Source of the DNA: DATECU01 sp035286745
Lineage (GTDB): Bacteria > Acidobacteriota > Vicinamibacteria > Fen-336
Direction: 5' to 3'
Assembly: GCA_035286745.1 (NCBI GenBank)
Contig: DATECU010000290.1
Coordinates: 1 to 5,107, forward strand
DNA length: 5,107 bases
Under the pieces are notes generated by a model. The model saw only the letters and a program-made list of their open reading frames with translations. It did no database searches and was not told where the DNA came from. Each line of letters begins with the position of its first letter. Position 1 is the first letter of the stretch. Of this stretch, positions 1 through 4,775 are shown piece by piece. Made by a program: the position numbers and the translations under genes.

Positions 1-42
1 CTTGGTAGCGGCGAGCGTCTTGGCTCTGGGCGCCGCGTTTCG
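1..42 (+). repeat. Direct repeat copy 1 (42 bases, upstream of pdxJ)
   Basis: This copy begins CTTGGTAGCGGCGA and ends with GGGCGCCGCGT plus a short CG-ended tail. It matches bases 74-115 over the first 14 bases and over the 11-base block at 28-38, with a divergent middle at 15-27. The copy carries an inverted repeat, GCGGCG at 8-13 and CGCCGC at 31-36, so its transcript could form a 6-bp stem. The unit starts exactly at the window edge, so it may continue upstream as part of a longer array. No convincing protein is encoded here. Function is unknown; an extragenic repeat family is an inference. Confidence 0.6.
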
Positions 43-54
43 TGTCGGGGGGTG

Positions 55-72
55 GGGGGGCGGGAGCCCCCC
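55..72 (+). repeat. Perfect G/C hairpin with four-base loop
   Basis: GGGGGGC at 55-61 pairs perfectly with GCCCCCC at 66-72 around the loop GGGA (62-65). It sits between the two 42-base direct repeats. Such a stem would be very stable in RNA or single-stranded DNA. No T-run follows on the + strand, so it is not a standard intrinsic terminator for a gene upstream of the window, although the stem could still slow transcription. The run of G from 47 to 64 could alternatively stack as a quadruplex. Confidence 0.65.
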
Positions 73-73
73 G

Positions 74-115
74 CTTGGTAGCGGCGACCGAATTCACTTC
101 GGGCGCCGCGTAACG
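74..115 (+). repeat. Direct repeat copy 2 (42 bases, upstream of pdxJ)
   Basis: This is the second copy of the element at 1-42, displaced by 73 bases. Because 73 is not a multiple of three, the two copies would be read in different frames, which argues against a protein repeat. It has the same internal inverted repeat, GCGGCG at 81-86 and CGCCGC at 104-109. It ends ten bases before the pdxJ start codon, so it forms most of the immediate pdxJ leader. No -35/-10 pair for pdxJ is evident in 1-125. Confidence 0.6.
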
Positions 116-125
116 AAAGGGAAGA

Positions 126-857
126 ATGCCTCGACTGGGAGTCAACGTCGACCACGTGGCCACCGTGCGCCAGGCGCGGCGAGCCGCCGAGCCCGACCCC
201 ATCCAAGCCGCAGTGCTGGCCGAGCTGGGGGGTGCCGACGGCATCACCGTCCACTTGCGCGCCGACCGCCGCCACATCCAGGACCGCGACGTGGAGATCC
301 TGCGCCAGGTGGTGAAGACGCGGCTCAACCTGGAGATGGCGGCCACCCAGGAGATGGTGCGCATCGCCCTTACCGTGAAGCCCGACCAGGTGACGCTGGT
401 CCCCGAGCGGCGGGAGGAGGTCACCACCGAAGGCGGGCTGGACGCGGTGCTCAACGCTGTCCAGCTCAGGCCGACCGTGAAGACGCTCCGCGAGGGAGGG
501 ATCGCGGTGAGCTTGTTCGTCGACCCCGACCTGGAGCAGGTCAAGGAGTCCCACAAGCTGGGCGCCCAGGCGATCGAGGTCAACACCGCAGCCTATGCCG
601 ATGCCCGCGACGAACGGGCTCAGGAGGCCGCGCTTCGCAAGGTGGTCGACGCCTCCCGCCTCGGCCGCAAGCTGGGGCTCCTGGTCCACGCCGGCCATGG
701 CCTCAACTACAAGAACGTGGGCCCCATCGCCGCCCTCCCGGAGATCAGCGAGCTGAACATCGGCCACAGCATCGTGGCTCGGGCGGTGCTGGTGGGGATG
801 GAGCGCGCCGTCTACGAGATGACGTCGGCCATGGGCGGGGGAGCGACTCGTCGTTGA
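126..857 (+). CDS. pdxJ: Pyridoxine 5'-phosphate synthase PdxJ
   Basis: PdxJ condenses 1-deoxy-D-xylulose 5-phosphate with 3-amino-2-oxopropyl phosphate to give pyridoxine 5'-phosphate, the ring-closing step of the DXP-dependent vitamin B6 pathway in the cytosol. The 243-residue protein has the family's usual length and TIM-barrel motifs throughout. These are GVNVDHVATVRQAR at the N-terminus (N7, D9, H10), ITVHLRADRRHI (H43, R45, R48, R49, H50), NLEMA with E70, LVPE followed by TTEGG near 92-104, AGHGLNY with H191, and NIGHSIVARAV at 211-221. H43, E70 and H191 correspond to the catalytic H45, E72 and H193 of the E. coli enzyme. The ATG at 126 places the GVNVDH motif correctly, with a purine-rich AAGGGA about four bases upstream. 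acpS, a frequent neighbour of pdxJ in other bacteria, does not follow here. No defect is visible, and identification is secure. Confidence 0.97.
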   Translation: MPRLGVNVDHVATVRQARRAAEPDPIQAAVLAELGGADGITVHLRADRRHIQDRDVEILRQVVKTRLNLEMAATQEMVRIALTVKPDQVTLVPERREEVTTEGGLDAVLNAVQLRPTVKTLREGGIAVSLFVDPDLEQVKESHKLGAQAIEVNTAAYADARDERAQEAALRKVVDASRLGRKLGLLVHAGHGLNYKNVGPIAALPEISELNIGHSIVARAVLVGMERAVYEMTSAMGGGATRR

Positions 858-882
858 CCCCCTTTTGCGAAGTCCTTATCCT
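854..882 (+). promoter_or_regulatory. Candidate sigma70 promoter for the phosphatase-kinase unit
   Basis: TTGACC (854-859) and TATCCT (877-882) are separated by 17 bases, matching the consensus at five and four of six positions. The -35 box overlaps the pdxJ stop codon TGA (855-857). Transcription would start near 889, leaving a leader of about 65 bases before the phosphatase ATG at 955. The region is AT-richer than its surroundings, which supports a promoter. Prediction is by eye only. Confidence 0.55.
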
Positions 883-898
883 ATTCACCATCCGGGCC

Positions 899-926
899 GG
901 ACCCGCCACCGGGGCTGAGGCGGTCC
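899..926 (+). other. Leader hairpin upstream of the phosphatase gene
   Basis: GGACCCGCC (899-907) can pair with GGCGGTCC (919-926), giving an 8-bp stem with one bulged C and an 11-base loop. If the promoter at 854-882 is real, this hairpin lies close to the 5' end of the transcript and may stabilise it. No T-run follows, so a terminator for pdxJ is unlikely. It does not cover the ribosome site at 943-947. Confidence 0.35.
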
Positions 927-954
927 TGCTCAAAGACACACCGGGAGAGACCGG

Positions 955-1719
955 ATGATCGAGGCCTACGGCCTGACGGATGTCGGACGCCGGCGCAAGC
1001 TCAACGAGGACAGCTTTCTCGTCGACCACAAGCTGGGCATCTACGCAGTGTGCGACGGCATGGGGGGGCACAATGCCGGCGAGGTGGCGTCGCGCATGGC
1101 CGTCGACGCCATGGTCTCCTTTGTCCGCAAGAGCGCCGAGGGCGACGAGGACATGACTTGGCCCTTCGGCTTCGAGGAAGACCTGTCGCTGGAGGCCAAT
1201 CGGCTGAAGACCGCCATCCGATTGGCCAACGGCAGCGTGTTCCGCGCCGCCGACAACCGCGAGGACCTCTCGGGCATGGGCACCACGCTGGTGGCCGCCA
1301 TCGTCCGTGGAAACCGCATGATCCTGGGCTCGGCGGGTGACAGCCGCTGCTATCTGTTGCGCGCCGGCGAGCTCCGCCAGCTCACCCGCGACGACTCCTG
1401 GGTCTCCGCGGCCTGGGCCGAGGGCATCCTGACCGCGGACGAGATCGAGCGCCACCCCTTCCGCAACGTCATCACCAAGGCGGTGGGAGCCAAGGACAGC
1501 TTGGAGGTGGACATCAAGGAGCACAGCCTGCAGCCGGGCGACATCGCCCTCATCTGCTCCGACGGCTTGCACGCCATGATCCACGACGCCGACATCCTGA
1601 AACTGCTCACGCCCCCCCCGACCGCGCTGGAGGACGCCGCCAAGCGCCTGATCGACGCGGCTAACGAAGCTGGCGGACGCGACAACGTCTCCGTGGTCCT
1701 GGTGCGTTACACCGAGTAA
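955..1719 (+). CDS. PP2C-family Ser/Thr protein phosphatase
   Basis: This is a metal-dependent cytosolic phosphatase of the PPM/PP2C family, which removes phosphate from Ser and Thr residues and commonly reverses a partner kinase. The 254-residue length fits the minimal bacterial (PstP/Stp-like) catalytic domain, with no membrane segment. Motifs run in the expected order: GRRRKLNED (11-19, metal/phosphate site), VCDGMGGHNAGEVAS (32-46, D34 and G35 as metal ligands), GMGTT (107-111), AGDSRCYLL (127-135), LTRDDSWV (143-150), CSDGL (201-205, D203) and GRDNVSVVLV (241-250, D243). All core metal-binding aspartates are present, so it should be active. The ATG at 955 has GGGAG at 943-947, seven bases upstream. 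Only 15 bases separate it from the Ser/Thr kinase gene, in the same frame, pointing to co-transcription and a kinase/phosphatase pair. An 8-C run at 1612-1619 is a possible slippage site. Confidence 0.95.
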   Translation: MIEAYGLTDVGRRRKLNEDSFLVDHKLGIYAVCDGMGGHNAGEVASRMAVDAMVSFVRKSAEGDEDMTWPFGFEEDLSLEANRLKTAIRLANGSVFRAADNREDLSGMGTTLVAAIVRGNRMILGSAGDSRCYLLRAGELRQLTRDDSWVSAAWAEGILTADEIERHPFRNVITKAVGAKDSLEVDIKEHSLQPGDIALICSDGLHAMIHDADILKLLTPPPTALEDAAKRLIDAANEAGGRDNVSVVLVRYTE

Positions 1720-1734
1720 GGCGGCGCGAGGCCC

Positions 1735-2970
1735 TTGGCCACCTTCGGCCGCTACGAGATCATCGAGAAGCTGGGCGAAGGGGCCATGGGCGTCGTCTAC
1801 CGGGCCCGGGACCAGACCCTGGGCCGGGTGGTGGCCCTGAAGACGATGGCCACCGATTCGGCCGAAACCGAGGCCGAAGAGCGCTTCTTCCGGGAGGCGG
1901 AGGCGGTGGGCCGCCTCAGCCATCCCTCGATCCTCACCGTCTACGACGTGGGCAAGGAAGAGGGGCAGCTCTACATGGCGATGGAGCTGCTGGAGGGCGA
2001 AGACCTGCGGGCGCTCCTGGAGAGCGGACGCGAGGTGCCCCTGGGCGACGCAGCCCGCGTCCTCGGCGAGATCGCGTCCGGCCTCGCCTATGCCCACTCG
2101 CGGGGCGTGGTGCACCGGGACATCAAGCCCGCCAACATCTTCGTCACCTCGGGGGGGCGGGCCAAGCTCCTGGACTTCGGCCTGGCCCGCCTGCTGGCCA
2201 AGACCACCATCACCAAGCGGGGCACCATCCTGGGCACCCCCGACTACATGTCGCCCGAACAAGCCATGGGCAACCCGGTGGACCGGCGAAGCGACGTGTT
2301 CTCGGCGGGCGCCGTCTTCTACGAGTTTCTGGCTCGGCGCAAGCCCTTCCGCGGCAAGACCATACACACCGTCCTCTACCAGATCCTCTCCGAGGAGCCG
2401 GATCCGCTGGCCAGCCTGAACTCGTCGCTGCCGGTGCGGCTCGCCGGGGTGGTCCATCGCATGCTGGAGAAGGTGCCCGAGAGACGTTATGCATCGATGG
2501 ACGAGGTGGCCCGGGAGCTCTCACCCATTCACGACGCCCTGCGCCGCTCCCGGGGCCGCTCCGCCCTTCCCCAGCCACCGCGCGCGCTGTCCGAAGACAC
2601 GCGGAGCCGGGTGCGGGACAGCCTGGCTCGGGCCCGGCGCTTCCTGGAGGACCAGCGCTTCGAGGAGGCACAGGACGAGTGCACCTCCGTCCTGGCCCTG
2701 GATCCGGGTCATGCCGAAGCCGCCGAGCTCTCCTGGCGGGTGGCGCGGGATCGCTTCCGGAGCCGGGTGACCAACGCCCCCACCGATCCGCAACTGGTGC
2801 GGCGGGTGGACGATCTGTTCAAGGCCGCCTCGCGTGGCGCCTCCGAGGAGCAGGCCCGTCGCGCCCTGGCCGAGTTGGCCCTCATCGCCCCCGACGACGA
2901 ACGTTTGGCGGACGTGCTTCGCGAGCGTTCCGGCTCCGCGCGTCCCCTCCGATCCCGACCCTCCCGTTGA
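1735..2970 (+). CDS. Ser/Thr protein kinase with C-terminal TPR-like tail
   Basis: This is a Hanks-type (PknB-like) kinase of 411 residues that phosphorylates Ser/Thr on proteins. The kinase domain covers about 7-265: glycine loop GEGAMGVVY (14-22), VALK with ATP lysine K36, helix-C glutamate E54 in FFREAEAV, catalytic loop HRDIKPANIF (127-136, D129 and N134), DFG (147-149), an activation segment with several Thr (157, 158, 160, 164, 168), SPE (173-175) in place of APE, and RSDVFSAG (185-192). All catalytic residues are present. A Ser/Pro/Arg-rich linker (about 270-290) leads to a helical segment at 292-343 resembling a TPR unit (ARRFLEDQRFEEAQDECTSV), then another helical stretch at 355-396. 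I see no transmembrane helix or PASTA repeats, so it is probably cytosolic. The TTG start is the only start codon between the in-frame phosphatase stop and the glycine loop; GAGG at 1728-1731 is close to it. Weak initiation or coupling to the phosphatase gene is inferred. Confidence 0.94.
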   Translation: MATFGRYEIIEKLGEGAMGVVYRARDQTLGRVVALKTMATDSAETEAEERFFREAEAVGRLSHPSILTVYDVGKEEGQLYMAMELLEGEDLRALLESGREVPLGDAARVLGEIASGLAYAHSRGVVHRDIKPANIFVTSGGRAKLLDFGLARLLAKTTITKRGTILGTPDYMSPEQAMGNPVDRRSDVFSAGAVFYEFLARRKPFRGKTIHTVLYQILSEEPDPLASLNSSLPVRLAGVVHRMLEKVPERRYASMDEVARELSPIHDALRRSRGRSALPQPPRALSEDTRSRVRDSLARARRFLEDQRFEEAQDECTSVLALDPGHAEAAELSWRVARDRFRSRVTNAPTDPQLVRRVDDLFKAASRGASEEQARRALAELALIAPDDERLADVLRERSGSARPLRSRPSR

Positions 2971-2995
2971 CACCTCGGCCAGCGGAGCCTACCAT
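2967..2995 (+). promoter_or_regulatory. Candidate sigma70 promoter for the PilZ gene
   Basis: TTGACA (2967-2972), a full -35 consensus, is followed after 17 bases by TACCAT (2990-2995), four of six matches to the -10 consensus. The -35 box overlaps the kinase stop TGA (2968-2970). Start of transcription would fall near 3002, giving a leader of about 40 bases. This suggests the PilZ gene can be expressed separately from the kinase, although read-through from upstream is also possible. Confidence 0.5.
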
Positions 2996-3013
2996 CGCCG
3001 CACTGGCCATCTG

Positions 3014-3040
3014 GGTCTTCTCCAGTCGAGGAGAGAAGCC
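3014..3040 (+). promoter_or_regulatory. Leader hairpin around the PilZ ribosome site
   Basis: CTTCTC (3017-3022) is perfectly complementary to GAGAAG (3033-3038). GG (3014-3015) can add two pairs with CC (3039-3040) across a bulged T. The ribosome site AGGAG (3029-3033) lies in the loop and its edge, seven bases before the ATG at 3041. The stem ends at the start codon, so folding could modulate translation. No ligand-binding fold is recognised. Confidence 0.35.
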
Positions 3041-3361
3041 ATGACGATCCTGGCAGCCCGGGAGCGGCGTCTTGAGATCCGGTTGCCGGTGGAGGTGCGC
3101 GGGCACGATGTAGCCGGCGGTCTGGTGACGGAAGAAGCGAAGAGCCTCAACATCAGCGGCGGCGGCATGTGCTTCGAGTGTGGGCGAGCGGTGGCCCCGG
3201 GCAGCCGGATCGTGCTCAGGATTGCCCTGCCTCCGGCGCTGCGGAAGCACTTCGGGGGCCAGGCCGATTACCACGTGAAGGCGGTGGTTTGCCGTTCGGT
3301 TCGCCTCCCCACCCGAGAGTTCCACATCGGCGTCCGCTTCCTGGAGGAAGTGAACGCCTAG
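3041..3361 (+). CDS. PilZ-domain protein, probable cyclic-di-GMP binder
   Basis: This is a 106-residue protein consisting of a single PilZ domain. PilZ domains bind the second messenger cyclic-di-GMP and relay it to motility, exopolysaccharide or secretion targets. Both signature motifs are present: RxxxR at R10-R14 (RRLEIR) and the NxSxxG motif at N37-S39-G42 (LNISGGGMCF). The C-terminal part continues the beta-barrel (SRIVLRIALP, VKAVVCRSVRLP, EFHIGVRFLE). Binding competence is therefore expected, but the output partner cannot be told from sequence. The open frame extends upstream to 2834 inside the kinase gene. ATG 3041 is preferred because it has AGGAG at 3029-3033, and the upstream stretch is the kinase gene read out of frame. 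It follows the kinase by 70 bases and seems to have its own promoter. A stand-alone PilZ protein of this size probably acts through protein contacts. No signal peptide or membrane segment is seen. Confidence 0.9.
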   Translation: MTILAARERRLEIRLPVEVRGHDVAGGLVTEEAKSLNISGGGMCFECGRAVAPGSRIVLRIALPPALRKHFGGQADYHVKAVVCRSVRLPTREFHIGVRFLEEVNA

Positions 3362-3367
3362 CCGGCC

Positions 3368-3390
3368 GGCGGTCCCCGCCCCCCTTTTCT
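3368..3390 (+). terminator. Weak intrinsic terminator candidate after the PilZ gene
   Basis: GGCGG (3368-3372) pairs with CCGCC (3376-3380) around a three-base loop, followed by CCCC, then TTTT (3385-3388) and CT. The stem is short and the T-run is four bases away from it, so termination would be inefficient at best. A 10-base perfect palindrome, GCCGGCCGGC (3361-3370), starts at the last base of the stop codon and could compete for folding. Confidence 0.25.
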
Positions 3391-3400
3391 CCGGCGGGCG

Positions 3401-3409
3401 TGATAAACT
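3401..3409 (+). promoter_or_regulatory. Candidate extended -10 promoter for the SDR gene
   Basis: TGATAAACT contains TG, one base, then TAAACT (four of six matches to the -10 consensus). It is an AT-rich island in a very GC-rich gap. No acceptable -35 hexamer lies 16-18 bases upstream, where the sequence is a C run, so an extended -10 type is the likeliest reading. Transcription would start about 24 bases before the SDR ATG at 3440. Confidence 0.35.
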
Positions 3410-3439
3410 CTGTGGGTTTGGCACATTTCGCCCGCTCGC

Positions 3440-4168
3440 ATGGGGGAGCAGAGACTCCGAGGAAAGATCGCGCTGGTGACGGGCGGAGGACGGGGCCTCG
3501 GCCGCGCCCTGGTGCGGGCCTTGGGAACCGAGGGGGCCGACGTCGCCTTCTCGTACCGGGACAGTCGGGCCGGTGCCGAGCAGGAAGCCCAGGTCCTGCG
3601 GTCCCTGGGAAGACGAGGGGTGGCCATTCCCGCCGACGCTCGGGTGCCGGGGGAAATGGCGGGCTTCGTGGATGAGGCGGTGGCGACCCTGGGCGGGCTG
3701 GATGTCCTGGTGAACAACGTGGGGGTCTTTCGCCGAGTACCCCTCGAGGAGTTGACCGAGGAGGTTCTGGACGAGGCCTTCGATGTGAACGTGAAGGCGG
3801 CGGTGATGGCGGCGCGGGCGGCGGCTCCCCACCTCAGGAAGCAAGGGGGAGGCGCCATCGTGAACGTGGCCAGCCTGGGCGGCCTCATGCCCTGGAAGGC
3901 GCACCTCGCCTACTGCGCGTCGAAAGCGGCCCTGATCATGGCCACCCAGTGCCTGGCCCTGGCCCTCGCCCCCGAGATCCGGGTGAACGCGGTGGCCCCC
4001 GGGATCCTGGAGCCGCCAGGTGCCGAACCCGGGCTGGCGAAGAAGGTGCCGCTCGGTCGTTTTGGGACCCAGGCCGAGGTGGTCGAGGCGGTCTTGTACC
4101 TGGCCAGCGCGGCCGGCTACACGACCGGAGGGGTCTTGAGAGTCGACGGCGGCCGCGCCCTCGTCTAA
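3440..4168 (+). CDS. SDR-family oxidoreductase, FabG-like
   Basis: This is a classical short-chain dehydrogenase/reductase of 242 residues, the usual length for FabG-type 3-oxoacyl-ACP reductases. It has a single Rossmann domain. Visible motifs are the nucleotide-binding TGGGRGLG (14-21), R40 after the second strand (SYRDS), which usually favours NADPH, and NNVG (92-95, a variant of NNAG). The catalytic tetrad is N117, S145 (VNVAS), Y158 and K162 (YCASK). Also present are the PG turn (187-188) and the C-terminal VDGG (236-239). All catalytic residues are intact, so it should be an active NAD(P)H-dependent carbonyl reductase. Substrate cannot be assigned: no other fatty-acid gene lies nearby, so a true fabG of the fab cluster is unlikely, and a paralogue acting on another ketone, sugar or pteridine is equally possible. 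The ATG at 3440 lacks a clear Shine-Dalgarno sequence but fits the family's N-terminus. It sits between the PilZ and GAF genes in the same orientation. Confidence 0.9.
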   Translation: MGEQRLRGKIALVTGGGRGLGRALVRALGTEGADVAFSYRDSRAGAEQEAQVLRSLGRRGVAIPADARVPGEMAGFVDEAVATLGGLDVLVNNVGVFRRVPLEELTEEVLDEAFDVNVKAAVMAARAAAPHLRKQGGGAIVNVASLGGLMPWKAHLAYCASKAALIMATQCLALALAPEIRVNAVAPGILEPPGAEPGLAKKVPLGRFGTQAEVVEAVLYLASAAGYTTGGVLRVDGGRALV

Positions 4169-4178
4169 CGTCCATGAC

Positions 4179-4196
4179 GAGGGGCGGCAACGCCTC
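4179..4196 (+). other. Small hairpin with GCAA tetraloop after the SDR gene
   Basis: GAGG (4179-4182) and CG (4185-4186) pair with CG (4191-4192) and CCTC (4193-4196), leaving a GG bulge and a GCAA loop of the stable GNRA class. No T-run follows, so it is not a standard terminator. It lies 10 bases after the SDR stop and about 30 bases before the GAF gene, and may be an mRNA-processing or stability element or simply chance. Confidence 0.3.
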
Positions 4197-4210
4197 ATAA
4201 GAAGGTCGCA

Positions 4211-4220
4211 AGGAGAGGAG
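4211..4220 (+). promoter_or_regulatory. Duplicated Shine-Dalgarno for the GAF gene
   Basis: AGGAGAGGAG holds two overlapping AGGAG-type ribosome sites. The second ends eight bases before GTG 4229, an ideal distance. A third site, GAGGTGA (4226-4232), overlaps that GTG and would serve ATG 4235. The start is therefore ambiguous by two codons, and translation is expected to be strong. Confidence 0.55.
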
Positions 4221-4228
4221 AGTTCGAG

Positions 4229-4750
4229 GTGAACATGGCGTTGACGCGTGAGGAGGAGAAGCCCTGGAAGACCGACCTGGCCCGGAAATCGGCCCAGCGC
4301 CGGGAGTTGGTGGCCGGCGAGGTGGAAGAGGCCATCAAGAAAGCCCCGTCCTTCGAGGAGGCCCTGCGCCAAGGCGCCGAGCTTCTGAAGCGACGTTTTG
4401 CCCGCTACAGCGCGGTCACCGTCTACGTGGCGGACGGTGAGGACCTGGCGGTCCACATCAACCTGGACCGGCCCCAGGGGCCGGAGCGGGTCTGGGCCGG
4501 CGGTGGACCTCTGGCCGACGCAGCCCACGGCTCCGCCCCCCTGGTGGTCACCGATCTTTCCGACAAGCCCGGCTGGCACGGCGTCGGCCTGGCCAAGGGC
4601 AGCCTGATGGTGGCCCCGGTGCGCACCGAGGCTGGCCTGTGGGCCATCGTCGAGGTGTGGTGCGAATACCGCGACGCCTTCGGCCACAACGACCTCAAGG
4701 TGCTGGACCGGGTGGCCAAAGCCCTGGCCAAGAAGACCCCGGCCGCCTAA
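4229..4750 (+). CDS. Stand-alone GAF-domain protein
   Basis: This 173-residue protein has a charged N-terminal helix (about 5-40) and one GAF-like domain (about 43-168). The domain shows the fold's rhythm: a helix (FEEALRQGAELLKRRF), a strand (SAVTVYVADGEDLAVHI), a mid-domain segment ending PLVVTDLSDKPGW, then SLMVAPVRTEAGLWAIVEVWCEYRDAF and a closing helix (HNDLKVLDRVAKALAKK). GAF domains bind small ligands or mediate dimerisation in signalling proteins; the ligand here is unknown. No output domain (kinase, cyclase, HTH) is attached. The only cysteine is C145 (in VWCEY), so the three-cysteine site of free methionine-R-sulfoxide reductases, another small GAF family, is absent and that activity is unlikely. 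The start is GTG 4229 by spacing to AGGAGAGGAG, or ATG 4235 by the adjacent GAGGTGA. It lies 60 bases after the SDR gene and 25 bases before the aldolase gene. No membrane segment is seen. Confidence 0.8.
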   Translation: MNMALTREEEKPWKTDLARKSAQRRELVAGEVEEAIKKAPSFEEALRQGAELLKRRFARYSAVTVYVADGEDLAVHINLDRPQGPERVWAGGGPLADAAHGSAPLVVTDLSDKPGWHGVGLAKGSLMVAPVRTEAGLWAIVEVWCEYRDAFGHNDLKVLDRVAKALAKKTPAA

Positions 4751-4775
4751 CCACACCGTCAAGCGGCGATCGCCG

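Noticed and set aside
1..115. The repeats as a CRISPR array or transposon end
   Set aside because: There are only two copies with a G-rich self-complementary interval instead of a unique spacer, and no transposase, cas gene or target duplication is seen.
893..935. Intrinsic terminator after pdxJ
   Set aside because: The hairpin at 899-926 is not followed by a T-run and lies downstream of a good promoter, so it is better read as part of the next leader.
2..958. A 318-codon + strand open frame over the whole pdxJ region
   Set aside because: It overlaps pdxJ in another frame, is rich in Arg, Pro and Gly as expected for a shifted reading of GC-rich DNA, and has no recognisable domain. PdxJ is unambiguous.
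745..2457. A 570-codon minus-strand open frame opposite the phosphatase and kinase genes
   Set aside because: Its His/Gly/Ala/Val-rich composition without domain motifs is typical of the complement of GC-rich genes; both sense genes carry intact family motifs.
2834..3040. N-terminal extension of the PilZ protein into the kinase gene
   Set aside because: The extra 69 residues are the kinase C-terminal region read in another frame. ATG 3041 has a good AGGAG at the right distance and starts just before the PilZ RxxxR motif.
3418..3433. TTGGCACATTTCGC resembles a sigma54 -24/-12 promoter
   Set aside because: The GG and GC pairs are separated by 8 bases instead of the required 10, so sigma54 holoenzyme would not be expected to use it.
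4174..4201. ATGACG and CATAAG, 16 bases apart, as a promoter for the GAF gene
   Set aside because: Each box matches only four of six positions with suboptimal spacing, and read-through from the SDR gene explains expression just as well.
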